Below, in pieces: positions 10,420 to 20,566 of a stretch of DNA of 64,000 nt. The notes under the pieces are model-generated. The model was not told the origin of the DNA and made no database searches. It saw only the letters and a list, made by a program, of their open reading frames with translations. The position numbers were made by a program, and so were the translations under genes. Where the stretch lies: NCBI RefSeq assembly GCF_000234665.1, contig NC_018327.1:1-64000 (forward strand), written 5' to 3'. Numbering within the stretch: position 1 is the stretch's first letter; the number at the start of each line of letters is the position of its first letter. The stretch is from Leishmania mexicana MHOM/GT/2001/U1103 (Eukaryota; Euglenozoa; Kinetoplastea; Trypanosomatida; Trypanosomatidae).

Positions 10420-11177
10420 GGGCGAGGCCAAGCCGCTGCACTTGCGCGGATGGGGATGCTAGACCGCCGCGCCCCTCACACTATCCCCGTATTTGCCGAT
10501 GTCAGAAGGGTCAGTAAGTTTAATGAATCGTAATGCGTCGTGTAACTGGTTGCATACACTGAGGCTAAGCGGCAACTACAGAAGCAGCCCATCGTATGGT
10601 ATGGCAAGCAAAAAGGCAGCAGAGTAGTGCAGAGGTCGATGACGATCGGGATGGCAGTAGCATCACGCAACATACTTGTTTGCGTCAGGAGGTAGTGGAG
10701 ACGGCTGCGTCTTCGATCAAGTTACCTGCCTATTTCAGGAAATGGGGAAGGTTACCCACATACAGACAGTCATCTGCGTCGTGAATGTGGCGTGGTCTCG
10801 TGGTTTCCGGGATGTTCACGTTTTTCACGCGTTACGGCGGTGTCAAGGCATACAAAGGCACTTCATGTGCGAGGCTTGAAGGTGGTGGAACGGCGGGGAA
10901 GCGGAGCAGAGTCATTCGACTCTTGTTCGAGTGACAGGTTACTCCTGCCCTCCTGCCTCTTGGCCTCCGTATATTCTGCCACACATATTTCTCTGTCATA
11001 CTTTCCTTCTGCTATCCATGATTTGTTTTTGTTTGGGGAGTTGGATGAGTTTGCATACAGTTGCGAGCTCACTTGTGGCTAACCGTTTTTCTTTCAGAGT
11101 CACCCAAAATACGCATCTTCTACTACTTTCTTTTGTTCATACTTCTACCGCGCGCACGTCACCTCAAAGCAGACACG
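10420..11177. other. Intergenic spacer
   Basis: This spacer carries the 3' UTR of UTP15 and the leader of the peroxiredoxin gene. Short open frames are present but none has family resemblance or a good start. The likely splice acceptor is listed separately. Confidence 0.6.
11096..11097 (+). promoter_or_regulatory. Candidate spliced-leader acceptor AG for mTXNPx
   Basis: A short T-rich tract (about 11085-11094) ends in CAG, with AG at 11096-11097, leaving a leader of about 80 bases before the ATG. The later AGs at 11168 and 11171 would leave only 6-9 bases and are less likely. Confidence 0.5.
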
Positions 11178-11858
11178 ATGCTCCGCCGTCTTTCCACGAG
11201 CTGCTTCCTGAAGCGCGCGCAGTTCCGCGGGTTCGCGGCTACGTCGCCGCTTTTGAATATGGACTATCAGATGTACCGTACAGCGACTGTCCGTGAAGCT
11301 GCGCCGCAGTTTTCCGGTCAGGCTGTTGTGAATGGTGCAATTAAGGAAATAAACAGCAACGACTACAAGGGCAAATACATTGTGCTGTTTTTCTATCCGA
11401 TGGACTTCACCTTCGTTTGCCCGACCGAGATCATTGCATTTTCGGATCGCCACGCCGAGTTTGAGAAGCGAAATACGCAGGTGATTGCGGTGTCGTGCGA
11501 TTCGGTGTACTCGCACCTGGCGTGGGTGAACACGCCACGCAAGAAGGGTGGCCTCGGTGAAATGCACATCCCGGTACTGGCGGACAAGTCGATGGAGATT
11601 GCTCGTGACTATGGTGTGCTGATCGAAGAATCCGGTATCGCTCTTCGAGGTCTCTTTATCATTGACAAGAAGGGCGTCCTGCGCCACGCAACGATCAATG
11701 ACCTTCCTGTGGGCCGCAACGTGGACGAGGCACTGCGCGTGCTGGAGGCTTTCCAGTATGCGGACGAAAACGGAGACGCGATCCCGTGCGGATGGAAGCC
11801 TGGACAGCCGACGCTGGACACCACAAAGGCGGGCGAGTTTTTCGAGAAGAACATGTAA
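11178..11858 (+). CDS. mTXNPx: Mitochondrial tryparedoxin peroxidase (2-Cys peroxiredoxin)
   Basis: The 226-aa protein is a typical 2-Cys peroxiredoxin. The peroxidatic cysteine is C81 in the FTFVCPTE motif and the resolving cysteine is C204 in an IPC motif; the IPC form, instead of VCP, is known for the mitochondrial Leishmania enzyme. The first 27 residues are basic and hydroxylated with no acidic residue, fitting a mitochondrial presequence. The enzyme reduces H2O2 and organic hydroperoxides using tryparedoxin and trypanothione, and the Leishmania enzyme has also been described as a chaperone-like holdase. The ATG at 11178 gives exactly the family's length and the known residue numbering. 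The sequence is very close to, but not identical with, the L. infantum protein as I remember it. Confidence 0.97.
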   Translation: MLRRLSTSCFLKRAQFRGFAATSPLLNMDYQMYRTATVREAAPQFSGQAVVNGAIKEINSNDYKGKYIVLFFYPMDFTFVCPTEIIAFSDRHAEFEKRNTQVIAVSCDSVYSHLAWVNTPRKKGGLGEMHIPVLADKSMEIARDYGVLIEESGIALRGLFIIDKKGVLRHATINDLPVGRNVDEALRVLEAFQYADENGDAIPCGWKPGQPTLDTTKAGEFFEKNM

Positions 11859-12676
11859 CGTCTTTCACCTATACACGTGCTTTATATATTATCGGCTCTC
11901 CACTTGGCAGAGCACAGAAAGCTTATTTGGACAGAAAAGTGTGACGTTCTGATAAGGGAACGAAACAAAGCAACCGCAGCCGATGCATTTTTTCGAGGAA
12001 GTAGAGGCCCATCGGTGTCTAGAACGCAATACCGCAATGTGAGACAGCGACAGAGGTGGCAGGAGAGAGGATAGAAGAGAGACTAAAGTGAGAGCTGTAT
12101 CATCTATGCATGTCTCTCTGGTTGTTTCTCAACTCTTCGTCCCGGCTTCCACTCGACCGTGGCCCTGTTCCAAACCTTCAACTGTGGAACATTCAATATG
12201 TCGTTCATTTGGCACTCTTTCTTTTATCAGTGACTGATACGGAAGCTATGCTGCAGAGAATCAAGAGAAAAAGCGGAAAAGGCGGCAGGGCCTGGATGGC
12301 AAATCCTTTAGTTGCGTCTGCCAGTGATGCCTCTTTAGGGGGACGGAGTGGTTGCTCATGATCGTCGACGACCCAGCGCAATACTCGCCGTCAGTCGACA
12401 GAGCGATCAGTCAGCATGCTGGTTTCAGTATCCCTGCGCACTCTGGTGGTTTTGGGCTCCTTGAAGGTGAGCTTTCGTTGGAACTCCTCTTGTGCTTCAT
12501 CAAGCGGCTTCACTTCCCACCTCTCTTGCTCTTTTTTTCTCATTTGTGGTGCACCTGTGTTCTTGCTGTCGGCCCTTGTTAACTTCAATAAAAGGAGAAA
12601 CCACACTGCCTGTAGCAATCACGAGCCAGTGGGGGAATAAGGAGACGAGGTGCCAAGCGCCCTTTGCACAGTCAGA
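11859..12676. other. Intergenic spacer
   Basis: No gene is seen in these 0.8 kb. A strongly pyrimidine-rich stretch (about 12505-12545, with a run of T) precedes the cyclophilin gene, and candidate acceptor AGs follow near 12592. Short open frames in all frames have no resemblance to known proteins. Confidence 0.6.
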
Positions 12677-13549
12677 ATGTCTCGTATGAGTGTCCCGCCG
12701 AAGGTCGGGCAGCGCCCCGGCATTGCCGTGGAGAAGACGACCAATCCAAAGGTTTTTTTTGATATCAGCATTGATAACAAGGCAGCTGGGCGCCTTGTCA
12801 TGGAGCTGTACGCCGACACGGTTCCCAAGACGGCGGAGAATTTCCGGGCTCTCTGCACGGGAGAGAAAGGCAAAGGTCGCAGCGGCAAGCCCCTGCATTA
12901 CAAGAACAGCGTGTTTCACCGGGTGATCCCGAACTTCATGATCCAAGGCGGCGACTTTACCCGGGGAAATGGCACAGGCGGTGAATCTATCTATGGCACC
13001 ACCTTCCGGGATGAGTCGTTCTCTGGGAAGGCCGGCCGGCACACTGGGCTGGGGTGTCTGTCCATGGCCAACGCAGGTCCCAATACGAACGGGTCACAGT
13101 TTTTCATTTGCACTGCTGCAACCCCGTGGCTCGACGGCAAGCATGTTGTCTTTGGTCGTGTCATCGATGGTCTTGACGTTGTGAAGAAAGTTGAGCGACT
13201 GGGATCGTCTTCCGGAAAGACGCGCAGTCGCATCATGGTGTCCGACTGCGGTGAGTTTGCGGCGGATAAATCGAAGGATCAGCGGGAACACCAGCAGCAA
13301 CAGCAGCCAGCAAAGGCATCTGCGGACAAGAAGGCCGTTGTGAAGAAGAAGTCGCTCGTGTCTTCGCCAGCCGTCGAGGGGCAGAAGGCTCTCTCTGCAA
13401 AGAAAGAGACACCACCTCATGTGGCTGCACCGAATGAGACAAAGAAGCGCATGCGCGAGGTGGACGAGGACGAGGCGCGGCTGGCTCGACTTCGTGAGAA
13501 AAAGGCAAAGTTGGCCGCCCTGCGCTCCAGCGCTGTGGGGAACGAATAA
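12677..13549 (+). CDS. Cyclophilin-type peptidyl-prolyl isomerase with basic tail
   Basis: Residues about 28-195 form a complete cyclophilin domain with the active-site signatures [15 protein letters not shown] (catalytic Arg, Phe and Gln), [19 protein letters not shown] (the Trp that gives cyclosporin sensitivity and the His) all intact, so it should be active and cyclosporin-binding. A Lys/Arg-rich, Gln-containing tail of about 90 residues follows, ending in a charged helix-like segment, which suggests a nuclear or RNA-associated role; that is inference. The first ATG of the open frame is at 12677; a second is at 12686. From memory the L. major orthologue is one of the numbered CyP paralogues (CyP10), but I am not sure of the number. 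Confidence 0.93.
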   Translation: MSRMSVPPKVGQRPGIAVEKTTNPKVFFDISIDNKAAGRLVMELYADTVPKTAENFRALCTGEKGKGRSGKPLHYKNSVFHRVIPNFMIQGGDFTRGNGTGGESIYGTTFRDESFSGKAGRHTGLGCLSMANAGPNTNGSQFFICTAATPWLDGKHVVFGRVIDGLDVVKKVERLGSSSGKTRSRIMVSDCGEFAADKSKDQREHQQQQQPAKASADKKAVVKKKSLVSSPAVEGQKALSAKKETPPHVAAPNETKKRMREVDEDEARLARLREKKAKLAALRSSAVGNE

Positions 13550-14127
13550 CTGCGCGCGTTAGTGACTAACCTGATTAACTGTCTTCTAGGTGATTCTTGT
13601 GTAACGTCTCTCTTCGCAGATTTGATGAAAAAGCAGAAATCGCGTGAATGGGCGCTGCACCTCGAAAAAAAAGTAGAGAAAAAATAATCTAGCAAACGCC
13701 GGAGCGCCTTTCTTGTGGAGTATTGAATGAGTTAACGGTGAAGTGGCAGCGCGCTGGACCGGGGATCTAGCGGACAAGGCTTGGATGACAGCTGCTGGGC
13801 CCCTGCCACGCGATGTCAGAAACATCGCGCTATCGCACCGGTCTCCAGCGGAGGGTGGCAGCTCGCATTCTGAGGCTGGTGGTGACGTACCCGCCCCCTA
13901 CCTCTTTTAGCATCCTTGCCATGTTCTCCTTCCTCCATCTCCACTTTTGCCTTTTTCTTCTCTCGGCTTATCGTCCATTGTACAAATATGCGCTTGGCTG
14001 TGCTCTTTTTGCTTTCACTGGGTGTGCAGTGCAGCTTACTTGATAACGTTCGGCGCCACTGCGTTGTTTCGGATCTGCAAACCTTGCAAGTACATGCTTC
14101 TGTCGCTGCCGTGATCACTCAGAGAAT
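13550..14127. other. Intergenic spacer
   Basis: A purine-rich patch follows the cyclophilin stop and a pyrimidine-rich region lies at about 13895-13965 (CT-rich, likely the trans-splicing tract for the next gene). No gene is seen. Confidence 0.6.
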
Positions 14128-14655
14128 ATGCTGCGCTGTGTCTCGAGAAGGCTGTGGTATCAGTTAAAGGACCTCAAAAGCAAGGTCATCCTTGAAAAGC
14201 TCCGAAACTCAAAGTTGAAGGAGGGTGTCCACCCCTCTGACATGGATATGGAGGAGCTGGCAAGGGAGAGCGGCATTGCGCCGGCGAGTAGTGTCAATGT
14301 GCAGGACTTTGTGCACGAGAAAGAGGCGGTGCTGGGGATGCTGCAGGAACAGCGACTGCGCCGCATAGCCCGGCGCGAAGCGTTTCTGGAGTGGCAAGCT
14401 GGGCAGCGCGAAAAAGGCGCCGCTCACCGTCTTGTTCGCCAATCGCGCAAGGCAGAGAAGTACAAGCGCCGCCACTACCATGCCACGAGTGGGCGAATGC
14501 TGCCGATATCTCTTTCTCCGGGCGAAGCACCGCCAGATCGCCGCACGCCAATGCCAATGCCAATGCCAAAGGCGTGTGTATCATCCACCGACTTTCTACG
14601 AGGAGGCCCGGCAGAAAATCGGCACGCCATACACCTCTCTTTGGGGAAGAAGTGA
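14128..14655 (+). CDS. Hypothetical basic protein, possibly mitochondrial
   Basis: The 175-aa protein starts with a short Arg-rich amphipathic segment (MLRCVSRRLWYQ) that looks like a mitochondrial targeting peptide. The rest is charged, largely helical and basic overall, and contains a small Pro-Met repeat near residue 140. Small basic proteins of this type in trypanosomatids are often mitoribosomal or RNA-editing accessory proteins, but no domain is recognised here and this is only a guess. The ATG at 14128 is the first of the frame. The pyrimidine-rich leader and strand agree with a real gene. Confidence 0.6.
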   Translation: MLRCVSRRLWYQLKDLKSKVILEKLRNSKLKEGVHPSDMDMEELARESGIAPASSVNVQDFVHEKEAVLGMLQEQRLRRIARREAFLEWQAGQREKGAAHRLVRQSRKAEKYKRRHYHATSGRMLPISLSPGEAPPDRRTPMPMPMPKACVSSTDFLRGGPAENRHAIHLSLGKK

Positions 14656-15157
14656 GTGCTTGCTGCAGTGCGTGTGCCGCTCTGCGTTCTGCACTACGTC
14701 CTTACACGGAATGCACGGTTTCCAAGAAGAATGAGTGATGATTGAACGACTCCCTCTCATCTCTGTCCGCCGCTTTTTTCGAGGGCGGCGAGGGCCACCA
14801 GTCCTTTCTGCATGACAAGGGACAACATGTGTACAGATGTACAGGGAAGGTAAGGATCATGAGTGCGAACAGAGTGGGAAGGGATGGGAAGGGGGAGGTG
14901 AGGTGGAGTTTCCTCCTTCCTCTATCCTGTTTTGCTCTGTCTATCTGCACCTTGTTTGCGTCTCCGCGGCGGAAGAGGCCGCAGGAAAAGCTGGTCTCTT
15001 AGCAATTCGTTCGCTGGGCGCCTACTTGCTCACAACTCTGGCTGCTTTTCATTCTTCTCTCATCTCGTCCTCTGCACGGCGCGCTCACGTGAGTGTCGAT
15101 CGACCCCTTTGCCCAGGGCTACACATTGCGCGATGCGCCTAGCCAGAAGAGCGTGCC
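14656..15157. other. Intergenic spacer
   Basis: CT-rich stretches at about 14908-14945 and 15045-15072 are the likely processing signals for the next gene. No gene is seen. Confidence 0.6.
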
Positions 15158-16156
15158 ATGTTCGCCAAGTTCCTCTCTCGCGTGAAGGCCTTGCCGCCGA
15201 GATCGGGTGACTGGGCTAACAAGCTGGGACCTGTGGCGCTAATGGGCTGCTCGGGCGGAGCACACATGAGTTCGACGAAGCTTCTGAACCATTTCTACAC
15301 GTCCCCGCGAGACTGCGACATGTATGCGGAGTTGACCTTCCATGAGCCCGGCCCTGTGGAATGTCCACCAGAGACGGTCATTTTTTTCCCTGTGATCCAG
15401 TGTGGTGAAATGCTGGATGACAAGAGTGAGCCGAGCAAGGCCACCAAGGACGACTGGTACCTGGCGATGACAGAAGCCACGACAGAGTTGCTGGAGAAGG
15501 GCTACGTCCCGGTGAGCGCCGGCGGTGATGGCTCTGCGACGCTGGCTATGGTTGAGGCGTACAAGCGGCTCTTTCGGTCAAGCGAGGTGGTGCTGATTCA
15601 CTGCTCTGCCAGACCGGCGCTGGAGAAAGCGGAACAACCGATTCGTGTACTGCTCGAGAAGGACCTATTGAAGGGTGTTGTCGAGATTGGTAATCGCTGT
15701 GTCTCGTCCGGCGACCGCAAGGTCCGCAAGCAGCATAAGGTGATGTACATGGATATGCAAGCCATATACGCAAAGGGTCTATTTTGCATTCGCGACATCC
15801 GCAATGACTATCCAGTCTTTTTGAGCATTGACGCTGATGTACTGGATCCGGCTTTTGCACCGGCCGTGCAGTCACCCGTGCCAGGGGGTCTCTCTACGCG
15901 GGACCTGTTGCACATCATGACCGGCATTCGAGGGCCCAAGGTGGCTGGAATCGACATCCACGGGTACCACCCTAGTCTGGACATGTGCCGTAGCGATGGC
16001 GTTGGCCTGACCCAGATGGCGTTGACGAAGGTGTTGAAGGAGTCGATTGTCAAGGCGTACACCATCTCCACACAGACTGCGGAGGAGGGTCTCGAGAGAG
16101 TGCGCCTGATGCAGCGACAGGGCACGCTGTCTGACAACCCATACCCTGATTACTGA
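15158..16156 (+). CDS. Arginase-like protein lacking the manganese site
   Basis: The 332-aa protein has the fold and length of the arginase/agmatinase family. The third metal-binding motif is kept as SIDADVLDP (residues 223-231), but GGDHS is GGDGS (residues 122-126), and the DAHxD motif is replaced by an IHCSARPAL segment near 147-155. Several Mn ligands are therefore missing. This matches the T. brucei arginase-like protein, whose published crystal structure shows no binuclear Mn cluster and no arginase activity. The role is unknown; it is not the true Leishmania polyamine-pathway arginase. The ATG at 15158 is the first of the frame. Synteny with the T. brucei gene is expected from memory. 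Confidence 0.88.
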   Translation: MFAKFLSRVKALPPRSGDWANKLGPVALMGCSGGAHMSSTKLLNHFYTSPRDCDMYAELTFHEPGPVECPPETVIFFPVIQCGEMLDDKSEPSKATKDDWYLAMTEATTELLEKGYVPVSAGGDGSATLAMVEAYKRLFRSSEVVLIHCSARPALEKAEQPIRVLLEKDLLKGVVEIGNRCVSSGDRKVRKQHKVMYMDMQAIYAKGLFCIRDIRNDYPVFLSIDADVLDPAFAPAVQSPVPGGLSTRDLLHIMTGIRGPKVAGIDIHGYHPSLDMCRSDGVGLTQMALTKVLKESIVKAYTISTQTAEEGLERVRLMQRQGTLSDNPYPDY

Positions 16157-16741
16157 TGGGCTGCGTTGCTACTGTACGCATCACCCCGTAACTACCTTTG
16201 CGTTGTAGGCTCTTATGGATTTTGTGGTATCGAAAGAAAGCGTGCCCGTTTCATGCCTTTTTTTGTTGTCGATCGAGGCAGCACAGCGCACCGCTGCACC
16301 GCTGAAACTCGTGCATCTCTGTGGTACCGCCGCCGCTTCACGTGCTACCGGCTCTTTGTTGTTTAGGTGAGCAGCGGAGGGCCACGTCAGGAGCCGATGA
16401 TGATGAACACGGAATCCGTTTCATGGCGTGCATGTTCACATGAGATCGCTGCGAATAGGCGGCGTATCTGCATCAGAGGATTCTTTTTGCTGCTCATCTC
16501 CACGTACATCATGCCATTTTCTCCTTGTTCCGCTTTTATCTCGTTTCGAAACTGCATACCGGTACCTGCCTCACTGTGCTCATCACTCTCTGATATATCG
16601 GTATAGAGGAAGCATTTGCTTTATTGTTGCTCGTTATCCAGAACGCTTAGTTGGGTTCAGTAGCAAGAACTCTAGCTTGCGCGCACACACACACACACAC
16701 ACACGACACAGACACAACAATAACACGTCCACAAAGGCGCC
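16157..16741. other. Intergenic spacer with CA repeat
   Basis: This holds a CT-rich tract (about 16508-16545) and an (AC)n run at 16684-16704 just before the next ATG. No gene is seen. Confidence 0.65.
16684..16704. repeat. (AC)n microsatellite
   Basis: About ten AC units lie about 40 bases before the ATG of the coiled-coil protein, inside its likely 5' UTR. Confidence 0.85.
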
Positions 16742-18001
16742 ATGTCAGACGGAGCGATAGTCCCACGCGAGGGCTCGCCTCAGTCTATCTCTGAGGAGCT
16801 GGAGCGGCGTCGCAGCGAAGCTCGCAACTTGGAACTGCAGGTCTCGCGAAAGGAAGCGGAGCTCCAGCGCGCCAAGGAGGAGCAGGAGTTGCTGAAGGAG
16901 ATGCGCACAATGAACGAGATGATTATTCGGAAGAAGGAGAGGCAGCTCAGCGAGGGAGTGGCAAGTGGTGTGAAAATTTCTCTCGAGTCGGTAGCGGAGC
17001 TGAATGCGCTGGGGGATGCGCTGAGGCTGGAGAACCGCAAGACGGTGGAGCTCCAGAACGAGGCTGACGTCACTTCGCACCAGATGGAGGAGGTGGAACG
17101 ATCTCTGGAGAACGCCGAGAAACAGCTTGTAGATGCAAAGCGCTCCACTGGGTGGGATGTCGACCGCAATTCTGCACGCACGGAAGCGGCCATGGAGAGT
17201 GGGTTCAGGGAAAAGAAGAAGCAGATCTCCTCCCTGGCCTCAGAGCAGCGTACTCTCTCGGAGTTGTCTGAGCGACTGAAGCAACATGCTGAGGAGCTTC
17301 AGGCCAAGGTCGAGGCTACCGAAGATATGGACGAGCGCTTCGCGGAGGCTGAGGAGGAGCTGCGTCAGGCAAACACGCGCTATAAGGAGTTGATGGAAGA
17401 AGTCAAGAGTAACGAGCGCATTCAAAAGAAAACAGAGCGCGTACTGACGGTGGCAAACACACAGAACAAGTACAAGTTCATCCGGCAACTGGATGGGGAA
17501 AAGAGGGTGTTGCACAATAACCTCTCCAAGCTTCGCGAGACCAACGTGAGCAACTCCAGATCCATCCTTTCTCTCGAGGTTCGCTTGCGACAGCTGGAGA
17601 CCCGGCTAGAGGCCGTCAACGTGTTTCTCCGTGAGGTCTTCGCCGAGGTGGAGGATGACGAGCCCATGGACGATGTGCCAGAGGGTGCAGTCGAGGTGCC
17701 GCTGCACCAATTCGAGGAGCTGAGTGCGGCACTCGATCTTTCCCGCGAGACAGTGGCGCAGCGTGATGATCAGCTAGATGAGCATGACTGCAAGATCGAG
17801 CAAATGGAGCGGAAGATTGTAATCCTGCAGAACGCCATCGCGTCGCGTGGGGTCTCCGCACAAGTGCAGACCCGCGGAAGGGTCAAGCAGCAGCGGAGCA
17901 TGTACGCCAGCCACTCACGGCGGCGGTCGCAGCTGCGGACAGAGCGCGATCAGCTCGCTGTGGAAAACACGGTGCTGCGGAATCGACTTGAGTTGTTGTA
18001 G
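16742..18001 (+). CDS. Coiled-coil protein, 419 aa
   Basis: Almost the whole length is predicted coiled coil by eye: heptad-rich, full of Glu, Lys, Arg, Leu and Gln, from about residue 15 to 305 and again 325-419, with an acidic break (EDDEPMDDVPEG) near residues 304-315. A basic Ser/Arg stretch lies near 380-395. There is no membrane segment or signal peptide. Proteins like this are usually cytoskeletal, flagellar or basal-body components in trypanosomatids, but nothing here identifies which. The ATG at 16742 (GCCATG) is a good start. I do not recognise a specific family. Confidence 0.85.
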   Translation: MSDGAIVPREGSPQSISEELERRRSEARNLELQVSRKEAELQRAKEEQELLKEMRTMNEMIIRKKERQLSEGVASGVKISLESVAELNALGDALRLENRKTVELQNEADVTSHQMEEVERSLENAEKQLVDAKRSTGWDVDRNSARTEAAMESGFREKKKQISSLASEQRTLSELSERLKQHAEELQAKVEATEDMDERFAEAEEELRQANTRYKELMEEVKSNERIQKKTERVLTVANTQNKYKFIRQLDGEKRVLHNNLSKLRETNVSNSRSILSLEVRLRQLETRLEAVNVFLREVFAEVEDDEPMDDVPEGAVEVPLHQFEELSAALDLSRETVAQRDDQLDEHDCKIEQMERKIVILQNAIASRGVSAQVQTRGRVKQQRSMYASHSRRRSQLRTERDQLAVENTVLRNRLELL

Positions 18002-19525
18002 CGGCACGGCGCTCATGAGAGCCCACCTTTGCTCTCTGAGTTTCTTTACTATGTAATGTTTTGTCTTTCGTGGTGGTGTGTGGTGACGCTGATTGTACTG
18101 TTTTTTTTTTGTTTTTTATCGATCGACGTCCATGTACGCCATCGGCATGGTACCCTCACAGTGCGGGCTTCGACTGGAATCGTACACACAGAGGTGGGCG
18201 GGGGAGAAGGCGATTAGCGAGGGCGGGCGCAGCGGGAAGGCGACGGAGAGGCTGAAATGGGGGACAGACCGGAGGCAGCGTAAGCACAAGTGAATGACGT
18301 GAACGACGCAGGAGCGAGCGTGTCTGTTTGTTGGCCTCTTTCTCCCCCTCTAGCGAGCACATCCCTCTCCCCCCACCTGTCCAGTGCTCAGTGTGGTTTC
18401 GTCACACATCGAGATAGTCGTTGCCCCCTCCCCCTCCATGCGTCTTTCATCGCTGAGTTTAGTGCCAGCTTAGGGGAGGGAGGAACCGCTTGTTTTGAAC
18501 CGGTAGCGGCTGTGAAAACGTTTTTCCCTTTCTATTTTAGCAGGTAGCTGTGATACCATGACGTGCAGTAGTGTGCATCACACCACCTCCTTTTCTGATG
18601 GAGGGACAGGCTGGGAGTGGGCTCCATAGTGTGCAAGCCTGAGAAGGGAGCAGAAGGCAAGCGTGCAGCGGCTGCCGCATCGCCTCCCCGTTCATGCGCG
18701 TTCGAGTGCGACTCAGACGTGCATGTGTGTGGCCCTTGAAGTATCTTGACCCTCTTTCCGCATCGATGTTCCTCTACCATGTGTGTCGTCGTCATCTTCA
18801 CTTCCCTCGATCACACCAGCTGTACGGCGCAAGCATTTGTATTTATGTGTGTATGTTACGCGAACGCCACATTTTCTTTCTCGCCTCTTCTTTGTTTTTC
18901 TTGTTTTCATCTTTTCAGTCGGTTCTCTCGTGCTTAAGGCGGCGTAGAACTAGTGCAGAGAAGAGTGGTGGATAGGACACCACGTAAATACGCCGAAGAG
19001 GCAGCGCAGCGTGCGGAAGTCAACAACCCCTCTGCTGCCTTGTCTTCTCTGCCCTTTTATATCTCACGTTTAGAGCAAAGTTCGCTGTAGTCGTGCCGAT
19101 GGCACTAGAGCCCTCCTCAACGTTTTCCCCGGCTGCTTGTGATGCTTTCTCTTTCGCGCGCTCTCCGTGTGGGTAGGCGCTCGCGGCGAGAGATTCTATG
19201 CCGGTCGCCGGCGTCAGTGGTGGCTGTTACTGCTGTTTGACCGTGTACGAAGAACTCAAATCTAGACCGTTGATGGCTGGCGGACTGTGTTCGCACAGAG
19301 GGGCTTGTATCGTAAGCCTGAACGTGTGCCTTCATAGGTGCAGCGCGTCTCTCATGCAATGATCTTTCCACGCGTTCATCTCCTTTTCTGTCGCTCTTTT
19401 CGTTTCTCGCACCGGGGCACATGCGGGTCGTTGTTCCATGGTGCAGCTTGAATACATCACCTCCACTCTTTTTTTCCCTGCTGCAGGTTGTCACCTATCG
19501 TGTGACTACCTGTAGCCACGGCACA
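18002..19525. other. Intergenic region, 1.5 kb
   Basis: Mostly pyrimidine-rich low-complexity sequence with a run of T near 18103. Small open frames exist but none has family resemblance or a convincing start. The end of the region carries a clear splice signal, listed next. Confidence 0.6.
19485..19486 (+). promoter_or_regulatory. Candidate spliced-leader acceptor AG
   Basis: A CT-rich tract (about 19460-19480) ends in CTGCAG. The AG at 19485-19486 would leave a leader of about 40 bases before the ATG at 19526. It is one of the clearest trans-splicing signals in the window. Confidence 0.6.
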
Positions 19526-20566
19526 ATGACAGCGCTGGCCGATGAAGTGAGGGGAAAGTACTCGCTGTCGCTGTCGTCTGACTACGTCGAGCGCTGCGTT
19601 CAGGCGAAGGCGTCGCTAACCTCCCTTGAGCTGTACCAGAAATCGCTTTGGGAGAATTTGCGCGATATCTGCGGCACGAGCCTCCTGCCCTACGGCATCG
19701 GCGCTCAGGTTTCTGCCACCCTTCCCAATGCTGTTGTCATGCAAATCAACGTGTCACGAGACGCGACGCAGCCGTTGCGGCCCTGCGCAGACATCTCTGA
19801 TGAGGAGGCAATTCTCAATGCGGCCTTTCAGCGGAACTCCAGCAAAAGACTGCTGCGGTTGCAGCTGACTGACGGAAATATCGAGGTCCCAGCAGTGGAA
19901 CTGTCTACCTTGCGTGTGTTTCATGGAATCCCAACTCCTGGTGAGAAGGTGCTGATTCACAAGGACGCCGAGGTGCGCAACGGCTGCATCATTTTGTCCG
20001 AAAGCAATGTCTCCCTGCTCGGTGGTGAGGTGCATCAGTTGAAGCAGGACTTCCTCGCTCACCGTCGCCGACTGGAGGCTGGCTACCAGACGAGCAACGG
20101 CCTTGATGGGGCGCCTCGTTTTGCTCCGCTGGAGGTGGGGCATCGCTGTCACAGTAGTGTGGTGCACAGCGGTGCCCCGGTTGACATGGGGTATCATGGC
20201 GTAGCTTTACCGTACCACGCGAACGAGCGTGGCGGTATGCACGGCAACCATTGTCACAGCGGTGGCGGTGGCGGCCGTGCTCAGCAAACAGGCGGGAACT
20301 ATGGAGGGCATAGTAGTGGCGGCGATCACGGCAGAGGAGGACGGGGAGGTCGGGGCAGCGGCGGTGGTGACCGTTCTTACGGCGGCGATGGTTGGCGAGG
20401 TCATGGTAGGGGTGGTGGCCGAGATGGCAGGCGAGGTGGTGGTGGCAGCGTCGACTCCCGCGGGCGTGTTGGTGGTGCGTCGTACCACGTTGACACGGCA
20501 AACTTCCAAGCATCGGGGGAGAAGTTTCCAGAGATCAACGAGGCGAATTTTCCGCGGCTTGTATGA
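19526..20566 (+). CDS. RGG-box protein with RMI1/TDRD3-type OB fold
   Basis: The 346-aa protein has two parts. Residues about 1-180 resemble the N-terminal helical plus OB-fold domain of RMI1 and TDRD3: the RLLRLQLTDG strand (108-117), the PTPGEKVLI segment (136-144), RNGCIILSESN (151-161) and the diagnostic LLGGEV (164-169). Residues about 235-320 are Gly/Arg-rich with many RGG/GRG motifs, followed by a conserved-looking FPEINEANFPRL end. In animals RMI1 joins topoisomerase III-alpha in the dissolvasome and TDRD3 joins topoisomerase III-beta, which also acts on RNA. The RGG tail favours an RNA-linked, TDRD3-like role; that is inference. No Tudor domain is seen. An upstream in-frame extension to 19421 spans the splice site, so the ATG at 19526 is chosen. 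Confidence 0.78.
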   Translation: MTALADEVRGKYSLSLSSDYVERCVQAKASLTSLELYQKSLWENLRDICGTSLLPYGIGAQVSATLPNAVVMQINVSRDATQPLRPCADISDEEAILNAAFQRNSSKRLLRLQLTDGNIEVPAVELSTLRVFHGIPTPGEKVLIHKDAEVRNGCIILSESNVSLLGGEVHQLKQDFLAHRRRLEAGYQTSNGLDGAPRFAPLEVGHRCHSSVVHSGAPVDMGYHGVALPYHANERGGMHGNHCHSGGGGGRAQQTGGNYGGHSSGGDHGRGGRGGRGSGGGDRSYGGDGWRGHGRGGGRDGRRGGGGSVDSRGRVGGASYHVDTANFQASGEKFPEINEANFPRLV

